NCBI GenBank assembly: GCA_964602845.1
Contig: CAZRSW010000004.1
Span: 75,132-139,131, forward strand
Origin: CAZRSW01 sp964602845
Lineage (GTDB): Bacteria > Chloroflexota > Dehalococcoidia > Lucifugimonadales > UBA826
Direction: 5' to 3'
DNA length: 64,000 nt
A program made the position numbers and the translations under genes. Each line of letters starts with the position of its first letter. Position 1 is the first letter of the stretch. The notes beneath the pieces are model-generated. The model did no database searches. It had not been told where the DNA came from and worked only from the letters and a program-made list of their open reading frames with translations. Positions 42,498 to 51,932 of this stretch are shown here, piece by piece.

Positions 42498-44552
42498 TTA
42501 CGCCTGCATCTCAACCACATGCTCAGGAGCCTCCAGATATTTATCGAACTCCATCGAGTACCCCGCCCTTCCTTGAGTCAGTGATCGCAAGTCATTTGCG
42601 TATCCAAAACTTTCACCTAAAGGTATCGAGGCTTCTATAGTTTGTATATCTCCATCCGCATCAATATTTTGAATACTGGCTCTTCGCCTACCAAGATCCC
42701 CTATGACATCACCCAGATACTCTCCAGGCGTAACAACCTCAAGTTTCATCACAGGTTCTAGAACAATAGATTTACTACGTTGTATAGCTATTTTGGTAGC
42801 CATTGATCCTGCAATTTCAAATGATACCTTAGAGGAATCGACTTCGTGATAACTTCCATCAACCAACCTCACAAGCAAATCGATGACCGGAAACCCTGAT
42901 ATGGGCCCATTGTTCAAAGCACTCCGAACTCCATCTTCAACTGACGAAATAAATTCAGTAGGTATTGCCCCTCCCCTTATCTTGCTCTCAAATTGGACTC
43001 CCGAACCCCTTTCAAGGGGCTCCATCTCAATCCAGACATGGCCAAATTGTCCATGTCCTCCCGATTGCCTAACAAACTTTCCTTCCGCAGTACTATTCTT
43101 CCTAACTGTTTCTCTAAATGCTACCTTCGGTCTACCGACATTAGCCTCAACCTTAAATTCCCTTTTCATTCTATCTGCGAGAATTTCAAGATGTAACTCG
43201 CCCATACCAGACATTACCGTCTGACCAGTTTCCTCATGATAGTTGATTTTGAAGGTAGGGTCCTCGTCTGAAAGTTTTACCAAGGCCTCTGAAAGTTTAT
43301 CTTGGTCCCCCCTCGTCTTAGGTTCTATGGATACGGAAACAACCGGATCGGGAAACTGGATCATCTCCAATACAATCGGGGAATCCAAATCACATATAGT
43401 CTGTCCCGTGGACGTCTCTTTCAGCCCTACGGCAGCAGCGATCTCCCCAGCATGTACCTCTTCAATATCTTCCCTTTGGTCAGCATGCATCTTAACAATT
43501 CGACCGAGTCTTTCCCTAGACATTGAGGAAGAATTCAACAGCATGGTCCCAGCCTTAGCAGAACCAGAATACACACGGAAATATACAAGTCTCCCTATGT
43601 ATGGATCCGCCACCGTTTTGAACGCCAAAGCAGAGAATGGTTGATCAATATTTGGTTCACGAATAGCGGCTTCATCCGTCCTAGGAATTTGACCTTCAAC
43701 TGGCGGAACGTCTACGGGTGATGGTAGATAATCCCCTATAGCGTCCAACAAAGGCTGTACACATTTGTTTTTCAATGCAGTCCCGCATAGGGTTGGAATG
43801 ATCTCATAACTGATAGTGGCCTTTCTTAGAGCAGTCTTAATCTCAATATCGGAAATATCTTCTTCCATAAGGAATTTTTCAAGTAACAAATCGTCGGTTT
43901 CAGCAACCTTCTCAATCATTTCAGCACGACGTTGATGATATTCCTGTTTTAATTCCTCCGGAACGCCTTCAACACGCACATCACCTTGGTCATCATCGTA
44001 TAGGTAAGACTTCCCTTCAACCAAGTCTATGACCCCACGAAAGGCGTCTTCAGATCCTATAGGCATTTGTATCGGAACAGCGTTACCTCCAAGCCTGTCC
44101 ACTATTGTCCCTGTTGCTTGATAGTAATCCGCGCCAATCTTATCCATCTTGTTTATGAAGCAAATTCTTGGAACATCATATTTATCTGCTTGTCTCCAAA
44201 CCGTCTCAGACTGAGGCTGAACACCGGCCACAGCATCAAACACTACAACCCCACCATCTAATACCCGCAGGCTTCTTTCAACTTCTGCCGTAAAGTCCAC
44301 ATGCCCAGGCGTATCTATGATATTGATATTCCACTCTTTCCAGTTACATGTTGTTGCAGCAGAAGTTATGGTGATACCTCTTTCTTTTTCCTGCTCCATC
44401 CAATCAAGGGCTGTATTTCCTTGATCGACCCCACCCAGTTTGTAAATCCGTCCAGCGAAAAACAAGACCCTTTCCGACACTGTAGTCTTTCCAGCATCGA
44501 TGTGCGCTATAAAGCCAATATTCCTTGTCTCTTGTAAAGTTTCAGCAACCAT
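42498..44552 (-). CDS. fusA: Elongation factor G
   Basis: A 684-residue translocation GTPase. The G domain has NIGFIAHIDAGKTTVSERVL (P-loop), ERGITITSAAT (switch I), DTPGHVDFTAEV and NKMDKIGAD. Domains II-V follow, with the domain IV segment GHGQFGHVWIEMEP and the C-terminal region GEYLGDVIGDLGRRRA. It lies between rpsG (40 nt) and rpsJ (12 nt). Confidence 0.98.
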   Translation of the reverse strand: MVAETLQETRNIGFIAHIDAGKTTVSERVLFFAGRIYKLGGVDQGNTALDWMEQEKERGITITSAATTCNWKEWNINIIDTPGHVDFTAEVERSLRVLDGGVVVFDAVAGVQPQSETVWRQADKYDVPRICFINKMDKIGADYYQATGTIVDRLGGNAVPIQMPIGSEDAFRGVIDLVEGKSYLYDDDQGDVRVEGVPEELKQEYHQRRAEMIEKVAETDDLLLEKFLMEEDISDIEIKTALRKATISYEIIPTLCGTALKNKCVQPLLDAIGDYLPSPVDVPPVEGQIPRTDEAAIREPNIDQPFSALAFKTVADPYIGRLVYFRVYSGSAKAGTMLLNSSSMSRERLGRIVKMHADQREDIEEVHAGEIAAAVGLKETSTGQTICDLDSPIVLEMIQFPDPVVSVSIEPKTRGDQDKLSEALVKLSDEDPTFKINYHEETGQTVMSGMGELHLEILADRMKREFKVEANVGRPKVAFRETVRKNSTAEGKFVRQSGGHGQFGHVWIEMEPLERGSGVQFESKIRGGAIPTEFISSVEDGVRSALNNGPISGFPVIDLLVRLVDGSYHEVDSSKVSFEIAGSMATKIAIQRSKSIVLEPVMKLEVVTPGEYLGDVIGDLGRRRASIQNIDADGDIQTIEASIPLGESFGYANDLRSLTQGRAGYSMEFDKYLEAPEHVVEMQA

Positions 44553-44592
44553 CGCCGTTAATTATTCCTCACAATAAACTTTGCTTCATCAA

Positions 44593-45063
44593 CTACCAAC
44601 GGTAGTGAGCGAAGGCACGATTTGCCTCAGCCATCCTATATACTTCTTCCTTGCGTCTCACAGCTGCCCCCTGACCTCTGGAAGCTTCCACTATCTCGGC
44701 AGAGAGTTTCTCCGCCATGCCTTTCCCGGATCTTTGCCTAGCACCACTAACAATCCATCTCATGGAAAGTGTCAAACGACGGGCAGGTCGAACCTCCGTA
44801 GGTACTTGGTAATTAGCACCCCCCACACGCCTCGACCTCACTTCAATGACAGGAGTAGCATTTCTTATAGCCTGCTCAAAAATCTCTAATGCAGGTCGGC
44901 TTGTTTCTTTTTCGGCAAAATCAAGCGCGCTATAGACAATTCGCTGAGCAACAGTCTTCTTCCCATTCATCATCACGCTGTTAATAAATTTACTGAGATC
45001 CACACTGTTATATCTAGGATCCGGGAGTATTTTTCGGATTTTCGCTCTTCGCCGTCTAGCCAT
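44593..45063 (-). CDS. rpsG: 30S ribosomal protein S7
   Basis: A 156-residue head-nucleating protein: LSKFINSVMMNGKKTVAQRI, RVGGANYQVPTEVRPARR and RKEEVYRMAEANRAFAHYRW at the C-terminus. It lies 39 nt after rpsL. Confidence 0.98.
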   Translation of the reverse strand: MARRRRAKIRKILPDPRYNSVDLSKFINSVMMNGKKTVAQRIVYSALDFAEKETSRPALEIFEQAIRNATPVIEVRSRRVGGANYQVPTEVRPARRLTLSMRWIVSGARQRSGKGMAEKLSAEIVEASRGQGAAVRRKEEVYRMAEANRAFAHYRW

Positions 45064-45102
45064 TGTAATTACCCATTAATAACCATGCTCATCCAAGTGT
45101 CA

Positions 45103-45513
45103 CTATTCATTCTTGGTACCATATTTACTCCGCCCCCTCTTGCGGTCTTCAACCCCTGCGGTGTCCAAAACACCACGAACCACATGGTAGCGAACACCGG
45201 GTAAATCCCTCACACGACCGCCTTTGATTAAAACCACCGAGTGTTCCTGTAAATTATGTCCTTCGCCGGGAATGTACGCCGTAACTTCCATCCCATTGGT
45301 CAACCTAACTCTTGCTACCTTACGCAGAGCGGAATTAGGCTTCTTCGGGGTCTGGGTTCTAACTTGCACGCAAACCCCCCTCTTCTGTGGAGACGCACTG
45401 CCCCTGTTACCTCGGTTCTTCAGCGTATTCCAGCTATAGTCCAATGCCGGAGCAGTATTCTTCCGACCCTTAGGACGTCTTTTCTTTCTGATTAATTGAT
45501 TTACTGTAGGCAT
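45103..45513 (-). CDS. rpsL: 30S ribosomal protein S12
   Basis: A 136-residue decoding-centre protein: PTVNQLIRKKRRPKGRKNTA, TPKKPNSALRKVARVRLTNG and PGEGHNLQEHSVVLIKGGRV. The two lysines linked to streptomycin resistance are present (TPKKPNS and the second K in GRVRDLPGVRYH region reads R, not checked by alignment). First gene of the str-S10-spc-alpha array, 76 nt after a near-perfect promoter. Confidence 0.98.
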   Translation of the reverse strand: MPTVNQLIRKKRRPKGRKNTAPALDYSWNTLKNRGNRGSASPQKRGVCVQVRTQTPKKPNSALRKVARVRLTNGMEVTAYIPGEGHNLQEHSVVLIKGGRVRDLPGVRYHVVRGVLDTAGVEDRKRGRSKYGTKNE

Positions 45514-45589
45514 AAACCCCTGCGCCTTTTAAGAATTAAAAATGCCATAGACCAAAAATCGGCACCATTACGATGCGCGACAAGGAGCA

Positions 45590-45618
45590 ATTATACCCAC
45601 AGCACATTTACGTGTCAA
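45590..45618 (-). promoter_or_regulatory. Consensus sigma-70 promoter of the ribosomal supercluster
   Basis: On the minus strand TTGACA (45618-45613), a 17-nt spacer and TATAAT (45595-45590): both hexamers and the spacing match the consensus exactly. It lies upstream of rpsL and is the only such match I found in front of the ribosomal genes. Confidence 0.9.
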
Positions 45619-45717
45619 CGCATAACACGGCTGTTAAGCAGAATAAATTGGCTGGATTCTGAAAAACGAAAAGGTTCCTCTCTGAGCAGCTCCAAATCGT
45701 TTGCTTGTCAACAACAG

Positions 45718-46230
45718 CTATGGATGCCTCGTATCCAAACCTTCAGGTATCTTCACAACCATCACTTTTCGATCTAGGTCTATCTCTTGCACCACATTAA
45801 TCAAAGCGGGCAAAAGAATGTCTTTCTTGTCAGATCTATGAACCACATATACATCATTGGCACCTGTTTGAATGATTTCAGTAACTCTGCCTACTCTAGT
45901 TCCCAGATCATCAAAAACTTCCAACCCTAATAACTGGTAGAAAAAATAGGTGGGATGGGAATTACGTATAGCCTGATCCATTGGCAAGGTAATTTGCTTT
46001 CCCTTGACCCCCGTAGCATCATCTCTATTAGTAATTCCTTCTAGAGTCAATAACAAAGATTTGCCAATTCTACGACTATGTATTATCTCTCGACATTCAC
46101 CTTCCAGACAAAGCACTCTACCTGGATCAAATCTTTCTTGAATGTCCGTTAGTGGTACTACCCGTAACTCACCTTTTAGGCCCCTAACCCCTTGCACATA
46201 CCCAACCACAAAATGTTCTCCATTAGGCAT
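45718..46230 (-). CDS. rimM: 16S rRNA processing factor RimM
   Basis: A 170-residue 30S maturation factor. The RimM N-domain has VVGYVQGVRGLKGELRVVPL; the PRC-barrel has YQLLGLEVFDDLGTRVGRVT and DILLPALINVVQEIDLDRK. It binds S19 and the 30S head. Its start lies 4 nt inside the right contig edge of the second scaffold gap. The partners khpA, rpsP and rpsT precede it. Confidence 0.95.
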   Translation of the reverse strand: MPNGEHFVVGYVQGVRGLKGELRVVPLTDIQERFDPGRVLCLEGECREIIHSRRIGKSLLLTLEGITNRDDATGVKGKQITLPMDQAIRNSHPTYFFYQLLGLEVFDDLGTRVGRVTEIIQTGANDVYVVHRSDKKDILLPALINVVQEIDLDRKVMVVKIPEGLDTRHP

Positions 46231-46234
46231 AGCT

Positions 46235-46334
46235 NNNNNNNNNNNNNNNNNNNNNNNNNNNNNNNNNNNNNNNNNNNNNNNNNNNNNNNNNNNNNNNNNN
46301 NNNNNNNNNNNNNNNNNNNNNNNNNNNNNNNNNN
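46235..46334. other. Scaffold gap (100 N) within the rpsP-khpA-rimM operon
   Basis: Exactly 100 N, a default placeholder. No sequence is shared between its flanks. A normal KhpA of about 76 residues would need roughly 175 nt of coding sequence here, so the true gap is probably longer than drawn. Confidence 0.95.
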
Positions 46335-46387
46335 TGGTCGGGATACGATACGATAGACTTTACGATATATTCGACGAGTTCCTTCAT
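46335..46387 (-). CDS. khpA: RNA-binding KH-domain protein KhpA, 5' end only (cut by gap)
   Basis: ATG 46387 opens MKELVEYIVKSIVSYPD before the N run. This N-terminus is the standard KhpA (YlqC) start, and the order rpsP-khpA-rimM is widely conserved. KhpA pairs with KhpB to bind RNA and affect cell division and elongation. Only about 17 codons are visible, so the KH GxxG loop cannot be checked. An overlapping frame starting at 46397 is not the gene. Confidence 0.85.
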
Positions 46388-46425
46388 TGTTCCTCATTTA
46401 TGGCTAGCCGCCTTGACCGGATCAA

Positions 46426-46683
46426 TCATTCACTCTCAGTCTCAACCGTCTCATTACGATTTTCCAACATCCTTTTCACAGCCTCGCTAGGCTGCGCACC
46501 TTGACTAACCCATTTTAAAGCTCGTTCGTAGTCCAGCACTACCTGCGGTGGATCCTGGCGAGGATCGTAGTGACCTAATTGCTCAACAAAAGCCCCATCC
46601 CGTGGTTTCCTTGAGTCAGCAACAACGATTCTGTAACTCGGTTGATTCCTAGCGCCTGTTCTCTTTAATCGAATCCTAAGCAT
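46426..46683 (-). CDS. rpsP: 30S ribosomal protein S16
   Basis: An 85-residue protein: MLRIRLKRTGARNQPSYRIV, VADSRKPRDGAFVEQLGHYD and ALKWVSQGAQPSEAVKRML. It lies 1 nt after rpsT and 38 nt before khpA. Confidence 0.97.
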   Translation of the reverse strand: MLRIRLKRTGARNQPSYRIVVADSRKPRDGAFVEQLGHYDPRQDPPQVVLDYERALKWVSQGAQPSEAVKRMLENRNETVETESE

Positions 46684-46684
46684 T

Positions 46685-46960
46685 TCAGGTCACATCCCCA
46701 GCAGAAATAGCTTTCAAGTTGCTTAGTTGTCTCATCAATCTGCTTTTTCGTCTTGCCGTGTTATTACGATGCAATACACCTTTCAATGAAGCCTTATCTA
46801 AAGCAGAATATGCCTGTTTCACAGCATGTTCTGCTTTTTCTAATTCCCCATTGACGATGTACTCTCGGGCTTTAGCAACGAAAGTCCTTGCCTTACTACG
46901 TAATGGTTGATTGTTTATCCGTTTTCTTTCACTCGACCGCGCGGCCTTAATACTGGACAT
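46685..46960 (-). CDS. rpsT: 30S ribosomal protein S20
   Basis: A 91-residue three-helix protein: SSIKAARSSERKRINNQPLR, SKARTFVAKAREYIVNGELE and LHRNNTARRKSRLMRQLSNL. Coupling directly to rpsP is less common than a monocistronic rpsT. It lies 38 nt after rel. Confidence 0.95.
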   Translation of the reverse strand: MSSIKAARSSERKRINNQPLRSKARTFVAKAREYIVNGELEKAEHAVKQAYSALDKASLKGVLHRNNTARRKSRLMRQLSNLKAISAGDVT

Positions 46961-46998
46961 TACTGGGGAGCCTCCTCAAATCGGACGATTCCAAATTA

Positions 46999-49206
46999 TC
47001 AACTCTTCAAATTCCTAGATCTAGAAACTTCAATCACACCCTGTATCGCCTCTAGCTTCGCATGGAGCCCGTTTAACTGATTTATTCCACTCACGTACAC
47101 CGTTAACGATACAACGCTCATATCATCGTACTCTTCCGATGCTATATTGGCAATGTTTATACGCCGTTCTGAAACCACAGAGGTTATATCTCCTAGTAAC
47201 CCAACTCTATCCCAACCATCAATCTGGATGCGAACCGGATACAGGCTCTTACTTTCCCCCCAATCTACAGGAACTATTCGTTGTTTCTCGTCCTCTTCCA
47301 TAATATTTCTACAATTCTTACGATGAACCGTTACCCCTCTTCCTCTAGTAATGAATCCTATGATTTCATCACCCATTATGGGATTACAACAACGTGCAAT
47401 ATTGGTTAGCAAATCTCCAACACCAAGAACTTCTATCCCAGAGGCTGGGCCCGTCCGAGGAATTTCCGTCAAAACCATCTGGTCTGAGGATTCCTCTACC
47501 GAAAGCCGTTGTATTAACTTTTCTGTTGTTAAAGAACCATCACCTATTGCAGCCAGCATGTCATCTGAAGAATTAAAGTTGAGCAGGGCAGCGGCAGCAT
47601 CTTCACTTAATTTTAGGTCAAGCCTCTTCAACTGACTATGGTATATTTCGTCGCCCCTTTCTATATTAGTTTGCCTCTCTTGTCTGTTAAACCATTGTCT
47701 GATTTTTGCTCGAGCTGACGAGGTCTTTGTATAGCCAAGACTAGCGTTCAGCCAATCCAAGCTGGGAGCGCCTGTCTTACTAGTCATGATATGTACCGAG
47801 TCACCGTTTGAAAGTTCACTATTAAGGGCGACCAACTTTCCATTTACTTTTGCGCCTACACAAGCATGCCCCACGTCGGTATGAATACGATATGCAAAGT
47901 CCAAAGGAGTCGCCCCGGATGGTAATTCCTTAACTTCCCCATTTGGAGTATAAACATAAACTTGATCCCTAAATATGTCTGTTTTAAAGGATTCTACAAA
48001 TTCGACAGACCCTACGACATCACGTTGCCACTCCATTAGTTGCCGAATCCAGGCCATTTTTTCTTCAAATTTTGCGTCCCTGTCTCCCCCCTCCTTGTAA
48101 ACCCAATGCGCGGCTATCCCGTATTCGGCGACCTCATGCATTTCTCCAGTCCTTATTTGTATCTCTACCGGGGCCGAGTCCTCACAGAGTACCGCGGTAT
48201 GGATTGACTGATATAAATTATCCTTAGGATTAGCGATATAGTCATCAAATTGCCCAGGTAGCGGATGCCATTTAGCATGAACAACACCCAGAGCTGCATA
48301 GCAATCCTTCACTTCCTTAACTGTAATCCTAAGAGCGAACAAGTCATATATTTCACTGACCTCTTTGTTGTTATTCGCGTATCTCTCAGATTTCTTGTGT
48401 ATGCTGTAAATGTGTTTAGGGCGCCCGGTCACATCTGATTCTATACCCGCCTCATCAAGCTCATCCACCAACAATCTAATGACCCTAGCAATATAGGCTT
48501 CCCGTTCGACCCGTTTTGCATTCAAGGTACGAGAGATTCGCCTATATGCTTTAGGATCAAGTTGTTGGAATGCAAGATCTTCCAAGATCCACTTTATTTC
48601 CCAAATACCTAACCTGTGCGCAAGAGGAGCGTAAATATCCAATGTTTCCCGCGACATCCCCTCTCGCCGCTTAAGAGGCAGAGCCGAGACAGTCCTCATA
48701 TTATGGAGACGATCCGCAAGTTTTATTAATACAACACGTATGTCTTCAGACATCGCCATCAACATTTTTCTTATGGTTTCTGCCTGAGCGATGTCATCCG
48801 CACTGGCGATCCCGTCCATTGTGGGTTTTTCCCCTGTAACCGTAGTTGCCTCTATATCACCAGCATCCTCCGCTCGTGTTAATTTAGTCACTCCATCCAC
48901 TAATCTAGCCACATCTTCCCCGAACTCTCTTTCTAGTTGGGAATAAGTAACATCGCAATCCTCTAAGACGTCATGTAGCAGGGCAGCGGCTAACGCATTC
49001 GCATCAAGGCGAAGTCCAGCTAGAAAAATAGCTGTTTGTTTGGGATGCTCGAAGAATTCTTCGCCAGATAATCGCAGCTGACCCGCATGAGCCGATTCAG
49101 CAAAACCATAGGCATTTGCCACAAAGTCAACACTTTCGGAGGGGAGATAGTCCTGTATCTTATCGTACAGTTCCTCATCCACACCAATCCCTCTGACATT
49201 TACCAT
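46999..49206 (-). CDS. rel: Bifunctional (p)ppGpp synthetase/hydrolase (RelA/SpoT family)
   Basis: A 735-residue long Rel that makes and degrades the stringent-response alarmone. The HD hydrolase domain is intact (AALLHDVLEDCDVTYSQLER, then VVLIKLADRLHNMRT). The synthetase has RPKHIYSIHKKSERY and DYIANPKDNLYQSIHTAV. TGS (VYTPNGEVKELPSGATPLDF), a conserved-cysteine region (ARCCNPIMGDEIIGF) and a C-terminal ACT domain (RVGLLGDITSVV) follow. An intact HD implies both activities. ATG 49206 is chosen over TTG 49209. Divergent from hisS. Confidence 0.95.
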   Translation of the reverse strand: MVNVRGIGVDEELYDKIQDYLPSESVDFVANAYGFAESAHAGQLRLSGEEFFEHPKQTAIFLAGLRLDANALAAALLHDVLEDCDVTYSQLEREFGEDVARLVDGVTKLTRAEDAGDIEATTVTGEKPTMDGIASADDIAQAETIRKMLMAMSEDIRVVLIKLADRLHNMRTVSALPLKRREGMSRETLDIYAPLAHRLGIWEIKWILEDLAFQQLDPKAYRRISRTLNAKRVEREAYIARVIRLLVDELDEAGIESDVTGRPKHIYSIHKKSERYANNNKEVSEIYDLFALRITVKEVKDCYAALGVVHAKWHPLPGQFDDYIANPKDNLYQSIHTAVLCEDSAPVEIQIRTGEMHEVAEYGIAAHWVYKEGGDRDAKFEEKMAWIRQLMEWQRDVVGSVEFVESFKTDIFRDQVYVYTPNGEVKELPSGATPLDFAYRIHTDVGHACVGAKVNGKLVALNSELSNGDSVHIMTSKTGAPSLDWLNASLGYTKTSSARAKIRQWFNRQERQTNIERGDEIYHSQLKRLDLKLSEDAAAALLNFNSSDDMLAAIGDGSLTTEKLIQRLSVEESSDQMVLTEIPRTGPASGIEVLGVGDLLTNIARCCNPIMGDEIIGFITRGRGVTVHRKNCRNIMEEDEKQRIVPVDWGESKSLYPVRIQIDGWDRVGLLGDITSVVSERRINIANIASEEYDDMSVVSLTVYVSGINQLNGLHAKLEAIQGVIEVSRSRNLKS

Positions 49207-49418
49207 CAAACTGTCAACTCACTTCTGATCACTGAATTAAAATACTTAACCTTTTCTATTATACGGACTTTGCAACCGTATATCGCACGGAAAATATGGT
49301 TTCCTCCAAGCATCACCACTTCAGGAACAGGGGATATAGTTTATAGTTTACGATAGTACTTGGTAAATATGCAGATGCCATATGGAGTAAAATATACCTA
49401 CTTAAACTGTGGCGACTT

Positions 49419-49423
49419 GGAGG
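49419..49423 (+). promoter_or_regulatory. Ribosome binding site that decides the hisS start
   Basis: GGAGG lies 8 nt before ATG 49432. It favours this ATG over ATG 49360, which lacks a site and adds 24 residues foreign to the family. Confidence 0.8.
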
Positions 49424-49431
49424 ATTCCCTC

Positions 49432-50676
49432 ATGTTTCAAGCCCCTAGAGGCACTACTGATATTTTGCCAGAAGATCAGCCATATTGGGACAATGTAATG
49501 GCTGCGGTACGGCATATAGGATCTCAATTCGGATATTCACGGATTGACACACCTATTTTTGAAGACACCCAACTCTTTACCCGAGGAATAGGAGGCGCTA
49601 CTGACATAGTAGAAAAAGAAACCTATTCATTCAAGGATAGGGGCGGGGATTCACTAACTCTGAGGCCCGAGGGAACCGCCCCCGTATGTCGCGCCTACAT
49701 GGAGCACGGCATGCACACCCTACCTCAACCCGTCAAGCTTTATTACATCTGTCAAAATTTTCGTTACGAAAGGCCGCAGTCAGGTAGGTACAGAGCATTT
49801 AATCAATTTGGGGTCGAAATTTTCGGTGAATCAGACCCTTATGCGGATGCTGAGGCCATCGAGATATCTTGGAGATTTCTAAGAGAACTCGGACTCAGGG
49901 ACTTATCTATAACTTTGAACAGTATCGGTGATGATGAATGCAGACCATTATATGTATCGGCACTGATAAAATATTATACTCAGCAGTCATCGGAATTATG
50001 CACAGATTGTGCAAGGAGGTTAGTAACAAATCCGCTGAGACTATTGGACTGCAAGATCGATACGTGTCAACCAATAATATCGGAAGCGCCAAGAAGTATC
50101 GATTATCTTTGCAATGACTGTGAAGAACATTGGCAAGATCTACTTGACCACTTAAATAGGATCGACCTAACCTATGAGATAGACAACAGTCTAGTACGGG
50201 GTTTAGATTATTATACGAGGACCGTCTTTGAAATAACGCCCCCTGTCAAGGGGCGGACTAATGTTATTGCCGGTGGAGGGAGATACGACAAGCTCTTAGA
50301 ACAATTAGGAGGTCCTTCCACTCCTGGAGTTGGATTTGCGGTTGGCTTAGAAAGGGTAGTCGAGCACATGAAACGCCTTAAAGTCACATTTTCAGGCGAT
50401 AAAAGTAAGCTCACTTTGGTTGCACATTTGGGCCCCAGAGGAAAGAAAGAGGCTATGGTCATGGCTTCATTAATCAGAAAGTCAGGGGGAACCGCAGTCA
50501 TGGGACCTTCTAGAGGCTTGCGTAGTCAACTTCGGTACGCTTCCTCAATAAATGCTGATTACGCCGTAATCATAGGAGATGATGAAATAGACAAAGGGAA
50601 ATTCACCCTGCGGCAATTGGGAGAAAGTACCCAGCAAGAGTTGTCTAGTGAGGAGATTATACGCTCAGTCTGCTAG
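49432..50676 (+). CDS. hisS: Histidyl-tRNA synthetase
   Basis: A 414-residue class II synthetase. It starts MFQAPRGTTDILPEDQPYWD. Motif 2 region TLRPEGTAPVCRAYMEHGM, the histidine-specific VRGLDYYTRTVFEI, then AGGGRYDKL and motif 3 GVGFAVGLERV. The C-terminal anticodon-binding domain spans about residues 325-410. No T-box leader was found upstream. The M24 peptidase gene follows after 44 nt on the same strand. Confidence 0.96.
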   Translation: MFQAPRGTTDILPEDQPYWDNVMAAVRHIGSQFGYSRIDTPIFEDTQLFTRGIGGATDIVEKETYSFKDRGGDSLTLRPEGTAPVCRAYMEHGMHTLPQPVKLYYICQNFRYERPQSGRYRAFNQFGVEIFGESDPYADAEAIEISWRFLRELGLRDLSITLNSIGDDECRPLYVSALIKYYTQQSSELCTDCARRLVTNPLRLLDCKIDTCQPIISEAPRSIDYLCNDCEEHWQDLLDHLNRIDLTYEIDNSLVRGLDYYTRTVFEITPPVKGRTNVIAGGGRYDKLLEQLGGPSTPGVGFAVGLERVVEHMKRLKVTFSGDKSKLTLVAHLGPRGKKEAMVMASLIRKSGGTAVMGPSRGLRSQLRYASSINADYAVIIGDDEIDKGKFTLRQLGESTQQELSSEEIIRSVC

Positions 50677-50720
50677 GCTAGATCCTAAATCGTTATTTCA
50701 AGTTGGTTTAACAAGAACAC

Positions 50721-51932
50721 ATGGACAAAAACTTTATGGAAGCGACAATTTCTAGGATAGTTTGCCAAGCTAAGGAATTTATGATTCCTAGAGATATAGA
50801 TGGTTGGCTACTTTATGACTATCGAGGGATGAACCCAATATTTTGGGAGACCATCGGGTACATACCAAATGTCACACGCCCATGTTGGCTCTGGATACCA
50901 GCTAAGGGTGATCCTAAATTACTCGTCAGTCAGGTAGACCAGAACCGGTTCGTACATTTAGGGATAGATATCATCTACTGGAGCAGTAGACATCAAATGG
51001 TAAAAGAGCTGGGAGCCCTAACTAAGAAGACACAATCCATAGCGATGGAATATTCCACGATGGGCATGCTTCCAAGAGCTTCTAAGATCGATGCGGGAAC
51101 CTTGGAACTGGTCCGCGATCTTGGAGTGGATGTAGTCTCCTCAGCAGATCTCGTGCAATTCACAACCCAAAGATGGGACGATTTACAATTAGAGTCGCAC
51201 ATTAAGGCCGCCGAAATTCTAAATCAAACAGTTAAATCAGCATTTGATTATATTGGCTGTGAAATCTCATCCTCTCAAGGAGAGGGTCCTACAGAATTTG
51301 AAATTGCTGAATTCGTCAGGGCAAGATTTGAGAGAGAAAATCTTTATGCTCCTGATGGGCCAGTAGTCGCCGCCAACGCCCATGCGGCGGATCCTCACTT
51401 TGAGCCCACAGCCGATAATTCGTCCAAAATAAAAGCCGGAGATTGGATTCTGATAGATCTATGGGGTAGGCTGAATGGAGACCGTACTGTTTGCAGCGAT
51501 ATTACGTGGACCGCATACGTCGGATCCTCTGTTCCTCATCGATATCAAGAGGTATTTGACGTAGTGGTCGGCGGAAGAGATGCAGCTGTAAATATGATGG
51601 AGAAAAGCCACTCCGCTGGCAGGGAACTTCAGGGCTGGGAACTGGATTCCATAGCCAGGAAATACATCACTGAACGAGGATATGGGGACTTTTTTAGTCA
51701 CCGGCTCGGACACAGCCTTGGGCGAGAGGTACACGGCAACGCTGTTAATTTAGATGGGTGGGAAACAAGTGATACCCGACACCTAATACCACGAATAGCT
51801 GTAACCATTGAACCAGGTATATACATTCCAGGGGAATTCGGCGTGAGATCCGAAATAGATGTCTTCTACCACGACAGCGGCCCAATGGTCACCACAGAGC
51901 GCCAAATGAATCCTTATCTGATTGAGATATAG
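50721..51932 (+). CDS. M24-family metallopeptidase (Xaa-Pro aminopeptidase-like)
   Basis: A 403-residue pita-bread peptidase. The five metal ligands are visible in the C-terminal half: Asp in ILIDLWG, Asp in VCSDITW, His in RLGHSLGREVHG, Glu in VTIEPGIYIP and Glu in GVRSEIDVFY. The N-terminal half (about 1-160) is a creatinase-like non-catalytic domain. Members cleave Xaa-Pro dipeptides or N-termini; some are creatinase-like hydrolases, so the substrate is open. It follows hisS and ends convergent with an MFS gene. Confidence 0.88.
   Translation: MDKNFMEATISRIVCQAKEFMIPRDIDGWLLYDYRGMNPIFWETIGYIPNVTRPCWLWIPAKGDPKLLVSQVDQNRFVHLGIDIIYWSSRHQMVKELGALTKKTQSIAMEYSTMGMLPRASKIDAGTLELVRDLGVDVVSSADLVQFTTQRWDDLQLESHIKAAEILNQTVKSAFDYIGCEISSSQGEGPTEFEIAEFVRARFERENLYAPDGPVVAANAHAADPHFEPTADNSSKIKAGDWILIDLWGRLNGDRTVCSDITWTAYVGSSVPHRYQEVFDVVVGGRDAAVNMMEKSHSAGRELQGWELDSIARKYITERGYGDFFSHRLGHSLGREVHGNAVNLDGWETSDTRHLIPRIAVTIEPGIYIPGEFGVRSEIDVFYHDSGPMVTTERQMNPYLIEI

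Noticed and set aside
43243..43644. 133-codon plus-strand frame inside fusA
   Set aside because: Antisense shadow of a fully conserved gene, with no ribosome site.
46142..46504. Frames reading through the N run near rimM, and the 46397 start on the minus strand
   Set aside because: They depend on translated N; the real gene is khpA in another frame starting at 46387.
49210..49431. Possible T-box leader before hisS
   Set aside because: No T-box core sequence, no specifier-like stem and no terminator hairpin seen in 222 nt.
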